Source: Thermosphaera sp. (lineage in GTDB: Archaea > Thermoproteota > Thermoprotei_A > Sulfolobales > Desulfurococcaceae). Taken from it: a stretch of DNA of 64,000 bases. Under the pieces are notes generated by a model. The model made no database searches. It worked only from the letters and a program-made list of their open reading frames with translations, and was not told where the DNA came from. Numbering within the stretch: the first letter of the stretch is position 1; the number at the start of each line of letters is the position of its first letter. This document shows, one piece after another, positions 7,852 through 16,140 of the stretch. Position numbers and translations under genes: made by a program. Where the stretch lies: the NCBI GenBank assembly GCA_038827615.1, contig JAWBNK010000001.1:496290-560289 (forward strand), read 5' to 3'.

Positions 7852-8719
7852 ATTTTACACCTAGAATGCAAATGCTGGGCAGGGTCCAGCCAACATTATC
7901 GTACGGGGTTATTAATTGTAAGTCTTCTAGACTTGTGATGTATCCATAACGTCTTAACTCACCATTCTTTTTAGCGTATTCGAGAATACTTTTAACGACA
8001 TGCTCCGCAACCTCGCTATTGTTGCTCGTCTTTAAAACCCCTATGAGCTGACACTCTATTCCCGGAATTTCATCCTTGTCAAGCCAGACAATATCCAGCT
8101 CGTTAGGATTCCAATAGTATATAAAGTGCCAACTAATTCCAACAGGAAGGAGCCCGAGTGAGACTTGTCTTGCAAGCTCGTTTATATCCGAGAAAATGAC
8201 AATTCTATCCTTGACTCTCTCATATATTTCGTTTTGCTTAAGCACTTCGACAGCTATTCTACCAGCCGGAGATACGTCAGGATTCGCTATGCCTATGGGA
8301 ACATTTTTTTCGGCTAAATCTTTGAGCGAATGAATCCCAGCAGGATTTCCCTTGGGAACGATCATTGCAGGAATCGAATACGATAATAAGAATATTTTTT
8401 CCCTATGAATAAATCCTTCTTCCACCAGTTTTTCCATATACATTGAGTCAGCCGATCCGAACACGTCTCCTCTTTGATCCAGTTTTAACCTATTCACCAA
8501 TGCTCCAGTCGGCTGTACAATCGTTAATATCCGGTATGTTTCAGAGTTTTCATTGAAATAAAGTATAGCTTTTTCCAGCGGTCGGTAGACCGCAGGAGGG
8601 GTTAGGAAAATCAACTCAATTTTTTCCCTCGGCTGGTTTAATATAGATCCGTAAACTATAAACAAGGTGATAATGGAGATGGCGGCTATTCCTAGTAAGA
8701 AATATGTTCTTCCCTTCAT
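7844..8719 (-). CDS. Molybdate/tungstate-binding extracellular protein
   Basis: 291 residues. It has an N-terminal signal anchor (about 6-26, no lipobox cysteine) and then a periplasmic-binding fold: LIFLTPPAVYRPLEKA, QPTGALVNRL, GDVFGSADSMYMEKL (usual ModA GDVFASAD position) and VPIGIANPDVSPAGRIA. The GSAD and DVSPAG blocks are those of ModA/WtpA/TupA. It is linked to the permease by an 8-base overlap. Lack of a lipobox suggests membrane anchoring by the uncleaved helix. Tungstate is a reasonable guess for a hyperthermophile, but not shown. Confidence 0.85.
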   Translation of the reverse strand: MKGRTYFLLGIAAISIITLFIVYGSILNQPREKIELIFLTPPAVYRPLEKAILYFNENSETYRILTIVQPTGALVNRLKLDQRGDVFGSADSMYMEKLVEEGFIHREKIFLLSYSIPAMIVPKGNPAGIHSLKDLAEKNVPIGIANPDVSPAGRIAVEVLKQNEIYERVKDRIVIFSDINELARQVSLGLLPVGISWHFIYYWNPNELDIVWLDKDEIPGIECQLIGVLKTSNNSEVAEHVVKSILEYAKKNGELRRYGYITSLEDLQLITPYDNVGWTLPSICILGVKYG

Positions 8720-8728
8720 GCGTCTCCC

Positions 8729-9727
8729 TCATTTTTTATTCAACTTTCCTAGGAAGTATGAAGATAACCCTCCTTCTCCGAGTTCCGCTATGAAGTCTCT
8801 CGTGGGTTCAACATTGCTGACGATCCAGGGCAATATAACATCTAGAACATTGTAATCGGGGAAATAGATCATTCCGCTGGAGACGCCCAATATTGCTTTG
8901 CCCTCACGGTAAGCCAGCATTGACATAGTCGTAGGTTTAATTGGTATCCCGTAGAACACGATTTTATCAGCTATTTTCCTTATCGCCTCGGGAGTCTTAT
9001 CTGTTGGGTCTACACTCATGCCACCTGAGACTACCACTGCATCGCTCACTTTTAAAGCTTCGATAATTGTATCAGCAATCTCGTTTTCATCATCACGACT
9101 CTGCGCGTAATATACTTTCGAGCAACCATACTCTTTTATTTTTCTCTCTATTATTGGGCCGGCTAAGTCCTCTTTTAACCCGTCAACTATTTCATTACCA
9201 GTTACTACTATTCCAATCTTCTTAATCCTTGATGGATGCAAACTTATCAATGGATAGTCTTTTTTAAATTCGTCAATAAACTCATTAAACAAACTGGTAG
9301 GTATTGTTAATGGAACCATGTCGACTACTCCAATAACATCTCCTACTCGGGCAAAAGCTCCGTTTCTGACGGTGATCAATACGAAGATTCCTGAGAGGTT
9401 CAGCTTTTTAAGACCTTCCCTGTTGACGAGGACCAGACCGTCTTCTCGTGCAATGAGAAAAGCTTTTCCCTCGGATCTTGGCAAAACCTCAATGTGATCA
9501 CTTACTACAACTTTTCCCAGTGCTACAACTGCCTCATCCTCCCAAACACCACTATCTTTTCCTTCCTCAACATACACGTAGTAATGCCCATGCTTCTTCA
9601 GAAGCTCAACGTGCTTATCCTCTATGATTTCTCCCCTTCTTATAATAGCACCCTTAAACTCTGGTGTGATCGCTGATAGGTCGAGAGCTGTTCTGTACCC
9701 AACGGCTTCATCTACTTTTTTCTTCAT
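8729..9727 (-). CDS. Molybdopterin-binding protein (MoeA/CinA-like domain)
   Basis: 332 residues. The N-terminal 160 residues resemble the MoeA linker region (ARVGDVIGVVDMVPL). The C-terminal part is a MoCF/MPT-binding domain with IGIVVTGNEI, GPIIERKIKEYGC and VVSGGMSVDPTDKTPEAI, the GG(x)S...DxT pattern of MogA/MoeA. It likely binds molybdopterin or adenylylated molybdopterin during metal insertion. It is the first gene of the leftward Mo/W operon, 9 bases before the binding-protein gene. It is shorter than full MoeA (about 400), so it may be an archaeal variant with a partner elsewhere. Confidence 0.8.
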   Translation of the reverse strand: MKKKVDEAVGYRTALDLSAITPEFKGAIIRRGEIIEDKHVELLKKHGHYYVYVEEGKDSGVWEDEAVVALGKVVVSDHIEVLPRSEGKAFLIAREDGLVLVNREGLKKLNLSGIFVLITVRNGAFARVGDVIGVVDMVPLTIPTSLFNEFIDEFKKDYPLISLHPSRIKKIGIVVTGNEIVDGLKEDLAGPIIERKIKEYGCSKVYYAQSRDDENEIADTIIEALKVSDAVVVSGGMSVDPTDKTPEAIRKIADKIVFYGIPIKPTTMSMLAYREGKAILGVSSGMIYFPDYNVLDVILPWIVSNVEPTRDFIAELGEGGLSSYFLGKLNKK

Positions 9728-9819
9728 TTTAAAGCCCTATAAATGTGAATTAATGTATTGACATTTAAAATTAGTCATAGTAGAAAGTAAAACGATTTTA
9801 TTGACCGTGAAAACAACCG

Positions 9820-10722
9820 TTAGACGGGCTCTTTAACTCCCCACAGCCTGACTTGCATTTCGGCGTCGTACATTAACACTACTATTTTTTCTAAATCTTT
9901 CCCGTTCCCTCTATACTCGACTCCCTCAATTCTTCCTTTGAACCCTGTTATGACTCCTTGAGGCGTCACAAATAAGTACATATCGATTTTTCCATCCAAT
10001 GATTTTAGAGTCAATATTGCTAGATTGTAGGCTCTCATCTTCGCCAAGTTGGATTCTATTATTTCCCTAATACTGTGCACGCTCCACACTGGTTTCAGCG
10101 ATGTTGAAGCTATCAAGTCGGATTTAAGTAGCAACATTGCTAGAGAAAACTCATCATAGAGTTTTTGAACATCGATTTTGACCTCTCGAGTTTGGAGCGA
10201 TTCCTTGGGAGTTTCAGCAACGACTTGTTTTCCCTCAATCTTAGGTGATGGAAGCCGTTGCGGCTTTTCACTCGACGAAAGAGTTTTCTCAACCGGAGTC
10301 GGTTTTGGAGCTTTAACTATGTAGTCCCTTAGTGAATCAAGTATTGGAATGAAGAATTTATCACATACGTCTCTCGTGGAGCCTTTGCATTCAATTTTAA
10401 TATTTGTGTGAACCGCGTAGAATATTTCAAGAATTTTAACCGTCATAGTGAAATCTAAATCCTCTGACAAGCCCTCTATAATGATGGTATCCTCCCCGAC
10501 TTTTCTCGCATCAATCTTCATTGATATTTTCTTGCTCGAAACGATAGAGGGTTTGTAAACCCACGAGATCTCAACGTTATTTATCTCTCCTGAAGTTTTC
10601 GGTATCCTTAAAAACTCGAATAGCGCTCCAAGGTTTAGTAAAGATGCTTCGATTTCACGTTTAGAAACGGGAAGTATTAGCAATTTCTCATATTCTTTTT
10701 TAAACTGTTTTGACTGTGACAA
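9820..10722 (-). CDS. Unknown two-domain protein with proline-rich linker (possible SRPBCC-like N-domain)
   Basis: I do not recognise a family with confidence. I start it at TTG 10722 (300 residues) because GGGAGGGTG lies 5 bases upstream and AT-rich promoter sequence lies just beyond. Residues about 1-150 alternate beta strands and end in a helix (FFIPILDSLRDYIVKA), which in outline resembles SRPBCC/CoxG-type lipid- or cofactor-binding folds. About 150-190 is a Pro/Ser/Lys-rich linker. About 190-300 is a second alpha/beta domain. No signal peptide or membrane helix is visible. Its promoter faces that of an HTH regulator, and it lies next to the molybdopterin operon, which suggests but does not prove a link. 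Confidence 0.6.
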   Translation of the reverse strand: MSQSKQFKKEYEKLLILPVSKREIEASLLNLGALFEFLRIPKTSGEINNVEISWVYKPSIVSSKKISMKIDARKVGEDTIIIEGLSEDLDFTMTVKILEIFYAVHTNIKIECKGSTRDVCDKFFIPILDSLRDYIVKAPKPTPVEKTLSSSEKPQRLPSPKIEGKQVVAETPKESLQTREVKIDVQKLYDEFSLAMLLLKSDLIASTSLKPVWSVHSIREIIESNLAKMRAYNLAILTLKSLDGKIDMYLFVTPQGVITGFKGRIEGVEYRGNGKDLEKIVVLMYDAEMQVRLWGVKEPV

Positions 10723-10857
10723 AGTAGCACCCTCCCTGTTATAATCATTAAACAGATCAAAATAAATATACATAAAAAGGATCGGGCCGTTACTAACTTT
10801 GCGCTCCAATAACAATGTTTATTAGCTTTTTTGACGCTAAAACACCCTGGTGGTGTT
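10723..10857. promoter_or_regulatory. Divergent promoter region between unknown gene and HTH regulator
   Basis: 135 bases. Leftward: an AT-rich TATA-like segment (TATATTTATTTTGATC read on the minus strand, about 10758-10773) precedes the GGGAGGGTG ribosome site. Rightward: GTTTATTAG at about 10818-10826 is a plausible TATA box for the HTH gene. The AAAACACCctggtGGTGTTTT sequence at 10840-10859 is a near-perfect inverted repeat (AAACACC/GGTGTTT) overlapping the HTH ribosome site and start, and could be an autoregulatory operator. Confidence 0.4.
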
Positions 10858-11232
10858 TTGAAGTCTTTCTGCGAGATATACAATAGAAAGATACTTCCAG
10901 CTGTTAGAATGTACTTAAGTAGAAAATTGGTTTTAGAATACAATCTTAGCCAATTGGATGCGGCAAAGATCCTGGGGTTGAAACAGTCGTTGGTGAATTA
11001 TGCAGTCACAGGAAGGCGAAAAAGCAAGTATTTAGATGTAATTATTAGTTTCCACGATTTCAAGGAGTATTTGGACAATTTGGCTCTGGAAATGTCGAAT
11101 AAGAACTATGTGAAACCATACGCGTGTGAACTCTGTCGGTACCTATTGAAGACGAACCTAGCAGACGAGCTCCTCAAAGCTATTGAAGAAAATCCAAGCT
11201 ATGTCTACAAGGATTCACAATCCTTCATATAG
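10858..11232 (+). CDS. HTH transcriptional regulator (COG2522-like)
   Basis: 124 residues from TTG 10858, chosen because GGTGGTG lies just upstream and because the family starts close to KSFCEIYNRKILPAVRMYL. The helix-turn-helix is ...YNLSQLDAAKILGLKQSLVNYAVTGRRKS (about 34-62), an XRE-like motif. The C-terminal part holds a CELC pair (YACELCRYLL), as in archaeal COG2522 regulators. An inverted repeat overlapping its start suggests autoregulation. Its 3' end overlaps the convergent ogt gene by 8 bases. Confidence 0.75.
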   Translation: MKSFCEIYNRKILPAVRMYLSRKLVLEYNLSQLDAAKILGLKQSLVNYAVTGRRKSKYLDVIISFHDFKEYLDNLALEMSNKNYVKPYACELCRYLLKTNLADELLKAIEENPSYVYKDSQSFI

Positions 11233-11596
11233 TCAACCATCTTAGATCGTAGAAATTTAATGAACTCACTTTACGGGCCCCTTTGGCTAGAGCTTTTTCA
11301 ATAACCAGAATTTTCTTCTTGACGTCGCGTCCGCCGAATGAGTATCCACCAATATCGCCTGTCTTATGAACAACTCTATGGCACGGAATAATGAGAGGAG
11401 CTGGATTATGCTTTACGCAGTTCGCCACGGTCCGAGGATGAATTTTGAGCAAATCTGCCACGGCCTTGTAGGATACCACTTTACCCAATGGCACAAAGCT
11501 GATTATAATCAAAACTGCTTCGCAAATCTCGGGGGACCTTGCCTCGCGTATCCCAACCTTGCCTTTAGACACTTCAATAATGATCACGTATCTCAC
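11225..11596 (-). CDS. ogt: Methylated-DNA-protein cysteine methyltransferase (short form)
   Basis: Suicide repair of O6-alkylguanine: the alkyl group moves to the cysteine in IIPCHRVV (C72). The DNA-binding helix with its arginine finger is in HPRTVANCVKHNP, and GKVVSYKAVADLL is the usual first helix of the C-terminal domain. At 123 residues it lacks most of the N-terminal RNase-H-like domain present in typical Ogt (150-175), which makes it a minimal form. Start is GTG 11596. It converges on the HTH gene with an 8-base overlap. Confidence 0.88.
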   Translation of the reverse strand: MRYVIIIEVSKGKVGIREARSPEICEAVLIIISFVPLGKVVSYKAVADLLKIHPRTVANCVKHNPAPLIIPCHRVVHKTGDIGGYSFGGRDVKKKILVIEKALAKGARKVSSLNFYDLRWLTI

Positions 11597-11649
11597 TATT
11601 ACAGCTTTATATTTTCACTAAGAAATATTTTTCAAACTAGGTTTAAACC

Positions 11650-12132
11650 ATGAAACCGTCAATTGAGGTTATCGTAGTCAGTGATAGAGTTCATGAAGGA
11701 CAGATGGAAGATGTTAGTGGAAAAACGGCTAAGAAAATGATAGAGGACAGAGGATTGAGCGTGGACGCAATTCATGTCATACCCAATTCTTACCGTGAGT
11801 TGATCAGGATTCTTCGGGAATCCAAATCCAGAGTACTCATATTTATAGGGGGAACAGGCCCTGGTCCGAGAGACTTAACCGTTGATGTCGTATCAAGCCT
11901 TGCTTGGAGACACATCCCCGGCTTCGGCGAATTGTTCCGAACCAAATCATTTGAAGTTAAAGGTTATAGGGGGATCCTCTCGAGGTCTGAACTCTTCATA
12001 CTTCACGACGGGAAGGTGGTTGCCTGCCTTCCTGGTTCCCCTGAAGCCGTTGAGCTCGGGGTTAACATTCTGCTTAGTATCATTCAACATTTACTAGAGG
12101 AGGTGGATAGATATGAAGGCAGTCATGGGTGA
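11650..12132 (+). CDS. moaB: Molybdenum cofactor biosynthesis protein MoaB/MogA
   Basis: 160 residues. The MoCF fold is clear: VSDRVHEGQMEDVSGKTAKKMIEDR at the start, FIGGTGPGPRDLTVDVV in the centre, and ACLPGSPEAVELG at the end. It adenylylates molybdopterin before metal insertion (MogA activity, which archaeal MoaB proteins carry out). It serves the same pathway as the operon at 4-10 kb but is transcribed separately rightward. The next gene begins inside its last codons. Confidence 0.92.
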   Translation: MKPSIEVIVVSDRVHEGQMEDVSGKTAKKMIEDRGLSVDAIHVIPNSYRELIRILRESKSRVLIFIGGTGPGPRDLTVDVVSSLAWRHIPGFGELFRTKSFEVKGYRGILSRSELFILHDGKVVACLPGSPEAVELGVNILLSIIQHLLEEVDRYEGSHG

Positions 12133-12835
12133 AAAAATCTGTAGCATATCGTTTGACGTATGGGGTACCCTCATAGATTTAAACTCGTTTTTGAAGCAAA
12201 TGGCTGGCTATGCGAAGGAGTCGATAAAAAGATCTGAAATAGATCTTTATAAAAAAATACTTGAGGCCTATGAAGCATCTAAGAACATTCGGAGACGAGA
12301 TCCCCAAATAAATCCATTAGAACTTTTGGAGAAATCCCGAGAATTAATGGCTAAGGCTCTTGATACCTCGCCAGAACAAGTCGACCTCTTAATAAGTGAT
12401 ACTATTTCTAAATCTAATGTGAATTCATGGGTTTATGACGATGTTTTGCCGTCTCTTGGAAACCTTAAGGCAATGGGTCTCAAGCTTGGAGTTATAGGCA
12501 ACGTATTATTTTGGTCCAGTGATATTACGAGGAAATTGCTAGATAGAGTCGGCTTATCAGGGTTCTTCGATGTTTTCACATTCGCAGACAAGACTGGGTT
12601 TTCTAAGCCGGATAGAGAAATTTTTCTAGAATACTCTATGGCGATCGGATGCGAGCCTGAGAGAATTCTACACATTGGGGACAATCTAGTTGAGGATGTA
12701 GGAGGGCCTTTATCGGCAGGATTCTACGCGGTATTGATAAGAAGGGGGCATGGTAAAACTATAGTCGTTAGTGATTTGCGCGTAGCGGTAATTAGAGACA
12801 TGCGCGAGCTCGTAGAAGTGATTAGCTACTTGTGA
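12113..12835 (+). CDS. HAD-superfamily hydrolase
   Basis: 240 residues. Motif I is SFDVWGTLID, motif II falls near GVIGN, the motif III lysine is in FSKPDREIF, and motif IV is HIGDNLVEDVGGPLSAG, the haloacid-dehalogenase/phosphoglycolate-phosphatase arrangement with an alpha-helical cap between about residues 20 and 110. Start ATG 12113 is supported by GAGGAGGTG 7 bases upstream; it overlaps moaB by 20 bases. Substrate unknown; a small phosphorylated metabolite is likely. Confidence 0.85.
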   Translation: MKAVMGEKICSISFDVWGTLIDLNSFLKQMAGYAKESIKRSEIDLYKKILEAYEASKNIRRRDPQINPLELLEKSRELMAKALDTSPEQVDLLISDTISKSNVNSWVYDDVLPSLGNLKAMGLKLGVIGNVLFWSSDITRKLLDRVGLSGFFDVFTFADKTGFSKPDREIFLEYSMAIGCEPERILHIGDNLVEDVGGPLSAGFYAVLIRRGHGKTIVVSDLRVAVIRDMRELVEVISYL

Positions 12836-12845
12836 GGAAATCCTT

Positions 12846-14276
12846 ATGGAGTCGCTAGGTAAGTATAGAGAGAACATTTTGAATGGGCCTATTGGGAGAA
12901 CATTACTCTGGCTTGGATTACCCCTAATGCTGGTCCAGCTGGTGAATATCTCGTACAATCTAGTCGACTCCTTTTGGCTCAGCAGGTACAATGAAATAGC
13001 TCTCGCTGTTCCGCGACAGGTCTGGCCGACTTTCATGTTTCTAAATTCGATCATACATGGGTTAATGACTGCAAATCTCGCAATAATCAGCCAGCTAATA
13101 GGGGGCAGGAGGTACGATGAAGCACACAAGACCGTTTCACAATTCATAACTGTTGCATTAGTCCTCAATATCGGTCTAGCGATAGCTTACTTCTATTCTA
13201 GACCATACATCTTTAAACATCTTGTTCAAACCCCTCTAGCCCTCTACGATGACGTTCTTGGATACTCAGGTGTAATATCCCTAGACATAATTCTCTCGGC
13301 TCTAACACTATCATACTCGACTATTCTTCAATCAATAGGCGATACAAGGACACCTGCATACGTGAATCTAGTTGCAGCCTTCACCAATTTCATCCTAGAT
13401 CCTCCATTTATAATAGGCCTCAGCATTAATGAATCCCTCGTAATACCCCCTATGGGTGCTGTTGGAGCCGCTGTCGCCACAGTGCTTTCTAGGTTTGCGG
13501 GACTGGCCGCGCTGATACTATTCCTGAGAAGGCGATACCCGTACCTGGCTCCCCGCCTCACTAGAAGATTAGATAAGAACTGGGTTTTGATGAGCCTTAA
13601 AATCGGGGCACCCGTGACTTTGATGATGTCATCCAACTCGCTGGCATTCATGTTTCAAAACGCATTGATCAATCAATACGGTGAATTCGTAGCGGCGGCA
13701 GCCGCCATAGGATTCTTACTGATGGATTTAGCAGACGCGTTTCTATGGGGCTTCACCAGTAGCGTAGCGGTGATGATCGGCCAATCACTTGGGGCCAACT
13801 TAACAAACAGGGCAAAGAGAGTGGCGAGGATCGCATCACTTTACATATCCGTGTCAACTGGAATAGCCGCCTTGATAGTATACGTGTTTAGAAATTACTT
13901 TATAGGTATATTTGCTCAAAACTCTATCGTATACGAGGAAGCTCAAAGATTCGTGGCCTTATTCCTTCCCAGCCTGCCGTTCTTCACGCTATTCTTTATA
14001 GGAATGTCTGTCGGTAGAGGGGCTGGAAAAACGCTGATTCCCACAATAATAGGGATGGTACGGCTCTGGGGGATTAGACTCGCTCTCGGCTATTTTCTCT
14101 CCTTCACGATGGGATTGGGCACTATGGGGATATGGATCTCAATGGCAATTAGTAACTACCTCTCCGGGATTGCCATGTATTTATGGGTTCACAACGGATC
14201 TTGGGCTATTTCACTATTCGCTAGCCAAGAGAAGATAGGCAAGATGGGTATAGGTAACAGGGTAATGAATAAGTGA
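12846..14276 (+). CDS. MATE-family multidrug/organic cation efflux protein
   Basis: 476 residues with about 12 hydrophobic segments in two similar halves, the MATE length and topology. LWLGLPLMLVQLVNISYNLVDSFWLSR at the start and the equivalent LKIGAPVTLMMSSN near residue 250 are the two family-typical first helices of each half. Exports cationic compounds by Na+ or H+ antiport. GAGGAAA precedes the ATG. Gap to the HAD gene is 10 bases, so it may be cotranscribed. Confidence 0.88.
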   Translation: MESLGKYRENILNGPIGRTLLWLGLPLMLVQLVNISYNLVDSFWLSRYNEIALAVPRQVWPTFMFLNSIIHGLMTANLAIISQLIGGRRYDEAHKTVSQFITVALVLNIGLAIAYFYSRPYIFKHLVQTPLALYDDVLGYSGVISLDIILSALTLSYSTILQSIGDTRTPAYVNLVAAFTNFILDPPFIIGLSINESLVIPPMGAVGAAVATVLSRFAGLAALILFLRRRYPYLAPRLTRRLDKNWVLMSLKIGAPVTLMMSSNSLAFMFQNALINQYGEFVAAAAAIGFLLMDLADAFLWGFTSSVAVMIGQSLGANLTNRAKRVARIASLYISVSTGIAALIVYVFRNYFIGIFAQNSIVYEEAQRFVALFLPSLPFFTLFFIGMSVGRGAGKTLIPTIIGMVRLWGIRLALGYFLSFTMGLGTMGIWISMAISNYLSGIAMYLWVHNGSWAISLFASQEKIGKMGIGNRVMNK

Positions 14277-14338
14277 GTAAAAATTTAACATGTAATTCCA
14301 TAAAACAATCTCGTAGAAAGCTTTTCGAGGTGTTTACG

Positions 14339-15529
14339 ATGAGGATTGTTGGAATAGATCCGGGAACCAAATCAATGGACCTATGTCTCCTAGAAAACGG
14401 TAAAGTAGCAAGTGAAGCAACAGTTGAGACGAAAACAGTAGCCGAGGACCCCAACGTACTCATAAATATTATAAATGATATGATGCCCCTAGACGGAATA
14501 GTGGTGCCTTCGGGCTATGGAGTCGAAGTAATGGATTTAAGCAGTATTCCTCATGACGTGTTAGAGGATTGGTATTATACTTTCGTGCTAGCGACCACCA
14601 GGGAGAATATAGAGGAAGGTGTTCGAAAAGGAGTCGTAGGTGCTAACATTTATTATGCAATGGTTAAAATCATAAAGAGATTGTACGATTATGATGTTAG
14701 AAAACTCCTTATTCCAGGAGTAATAAATCTTCAAAGCGTTCCCCTGCATAGAAAGTTAAACAAGATTGATATGGGAACGGCCGACAAACTAGCTGTTACG
14801 GTTTTAGGAATACATGAGGTTGCTTTAGAATACGGTATCCCCTACGACCGAGTCAACTATATCCATGTGGAGCTTGGGTTCGGATACAACGCCGTTATAG
14901 GAGTGGAGAGAGGTAAAATAGTAGATGGAATCGGAGGATCATTCATGCCCGGACCAGGGTTTTTAACAGCGGGAGCATTGGACTTGGAAGTTGCTCAAGC
15001 ACTAGGGTTGATTGAGAAGAAAGAGGTTTTTACAACAGGGTGCGCTTATCTTGCTCGTGTAATGACTCCCGAAGAACTGGTTGAGAGAGCTGAGAATGAT
15101 TGGCGAGCTAAGATTTGCCTTGAGGCATTCATCGAGGGCATCGTCAAAGCAGTCTATTCAGTTAAAAGTAATGTGAGAAATCCATTAACTATATTGGTTT
15201 CAGGAAGAGTTGCAAAAATACCTCAAATCAGAACTGTGATTGAAGAGCACCTTGCAGACGTAGGAAGGGTCAGGGTTATGAAGGGTTTACAAGGGGCAAG
15301 GATTGTTAAGGAAACAGCACAAGGGTATGCCGTCGTTGGGGACGGGTTAATGAACGGACTTTACTCCGATCTAGTGAAGCACGTTGAGATCGACCGTGCT
15401 GTTGGAAGCGCTTTGGATTACGTGTTGCTTTCTGTCTTCAAGGATAGTAGGTTGGGGAGGAAATTTGCCGAGTTGAGAGAGGTTGGTTTTAAGAGCGAAG
15501 CTTTTAACAAAGCATGGTGGGGGATGTGA
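14339..15529 (+). CDS. DUF1464 protein (predicted sugar/acyl kinase-like ATPase)
   Basis: 396 residues from ATG 14339, picked because GAGGTG lies 6 bases upstream and the protein then opens with the ASKHA-type phosphate-binding motif MRIVGIDPGTKSMDLCLLENG. HVELGFGYNAVIG and DGIGGSFMPGPGFLTAGALD follow in the middle, and ILVSGRVAKIPQI in the adenosine region. This pattern is that of archaeal DUF1464 (COG2441, sometimes called predicted butyrate kinase); the true reaction is unknown. It is translationally coupled (GTGA overlap) to the DUF447 gene and then to an RFAP synthase gene, so a role around the pterin cofactor, for example phosphorylating an intermediate, is a reasonable hypothesis. Confidence 0.75.
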   Translation: MRIVGIDPGTKSMDLCLLENGKVASEATVETKTVAEDPNVLINIINDMMPLDGIVVPSGYGVEVMDLSSIPHDVLEDWYYTFVLATTRENIEEGVRKGVVGANIYYAMVKIIKRLYDYDVRKLLIPGVINLQSVPLHRKLNKIDMGTADKLAVTVLGIHEVALEYGIPYDRVNYIHVELGFGYNAVIGVERGKIVDGIGGSFMPGPGFLTAGALDLEVAQALGLIEKKEVFTTGCAYLARVMTPEELVERAENDWRAKICLEAFIEGIVKAVYSVKSNVRNPLTILVSGRVAKIPQIRTVIEEHLADVGRVRVMKGLQGARIVKETAQGYAVVGDGLMNGLYSDLVKHVEIDRAVGSALDYVLLSVFKDSRLGRKFAELREVGFKSEAFNKAWWGM

Positions 15530-16140
15530 ACCTTCGAGAAGGAGTTTGGTATGAATCGATATTCAGCGCCTTCATAACATCAAACCCCTATTTCACTCCT
15601 TTAGGTTTCCGTGTCAGCCAGAGGACAATAGAGCTGAAAATTTATCGAACAACGAAGGTGTCACTACTCATAGACTTGCTTGATAAAGCAGCTTTGAATG
15701 TGGTCGATGACCCATATTTATATTATTTGGCGACTTTCAAAGAAGAAACAGGTGGAATCCCTCAAAGCGAGATCAGTTTCTTGAATGGAATTCCAGTCCT
15801 GAAAAAAGCCTACGGGTATATCTTAATGAAGAAAAGAGGATTGGTGAAACACGAAAATACCTATCATGCGAGCTTTGAGATAGAGGAGATCGTCGAAAAT
15901 CCCCTTATTCCAGAGATCTTGGAACCCTATTCGAGATGCAGGGTGTTTCTAATAGAAATGATCATTTATGCTTCGAAGATAAAGGCCATGCGTGAAACTC
16001 TTGATAGTGATCTGCTTAACAAACTTAAGAGACAGGTGGAGGATTCCTATAAAATAGTTGAGAAAACCTGTTTTAATGAAAAAGACTTGAAACTAGCTAA
16101 TGAATTAAAGGAGATGGTGGCTCGGTGGTTGAAGAGATAA
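15526..16140 (+). CDS. DUF447 family protein (FMN-binding split-barrel-like)
   Basis: 204 residues from GTG 15526. That start overlaps the preceding stop as GTGA and has GGTGGGG just upstream. The N-terminal half matches the DUF447 pattern: GVWYESIFSAFITSNPYFTPLGFRV, IELKIYRTT and NVVDDPYLYY. This resembles flavin-reductase-type split barrels. The C-terminal 60 residues are helical. To my knowledge DUF447 proteins often lie beside beta-RFAP synthase in organisms that make methanopterin-type cofactors, which is exactly the arrangement here (15-base overlap). No reaction is assigned. Confidence 0.72.
   Translation: MNLREGVWYESIFSAFITSNPYFTPLGFRVSQRTIELKIYRTTKVSLLIDLLDKAALNVVDDPYLYYLATFKEETGGIPQSEISFLNGIPVLKKAYGYILMKKRGLVKHENTYHASFEIEEIVENPLIPEILEPYSRCRVFLIEMIIYASKIKAMRETLDSDLLNKLKRQVEDSYKIVEKTCFNEKDLKLANELKEMVARWLKR

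Noticed and set aside
14221-14463. Antisense frame across the MATE/DUF1464 junction.
   Set aside because: It crosses the DUF1464 ribosome site and start and shows no protein features.
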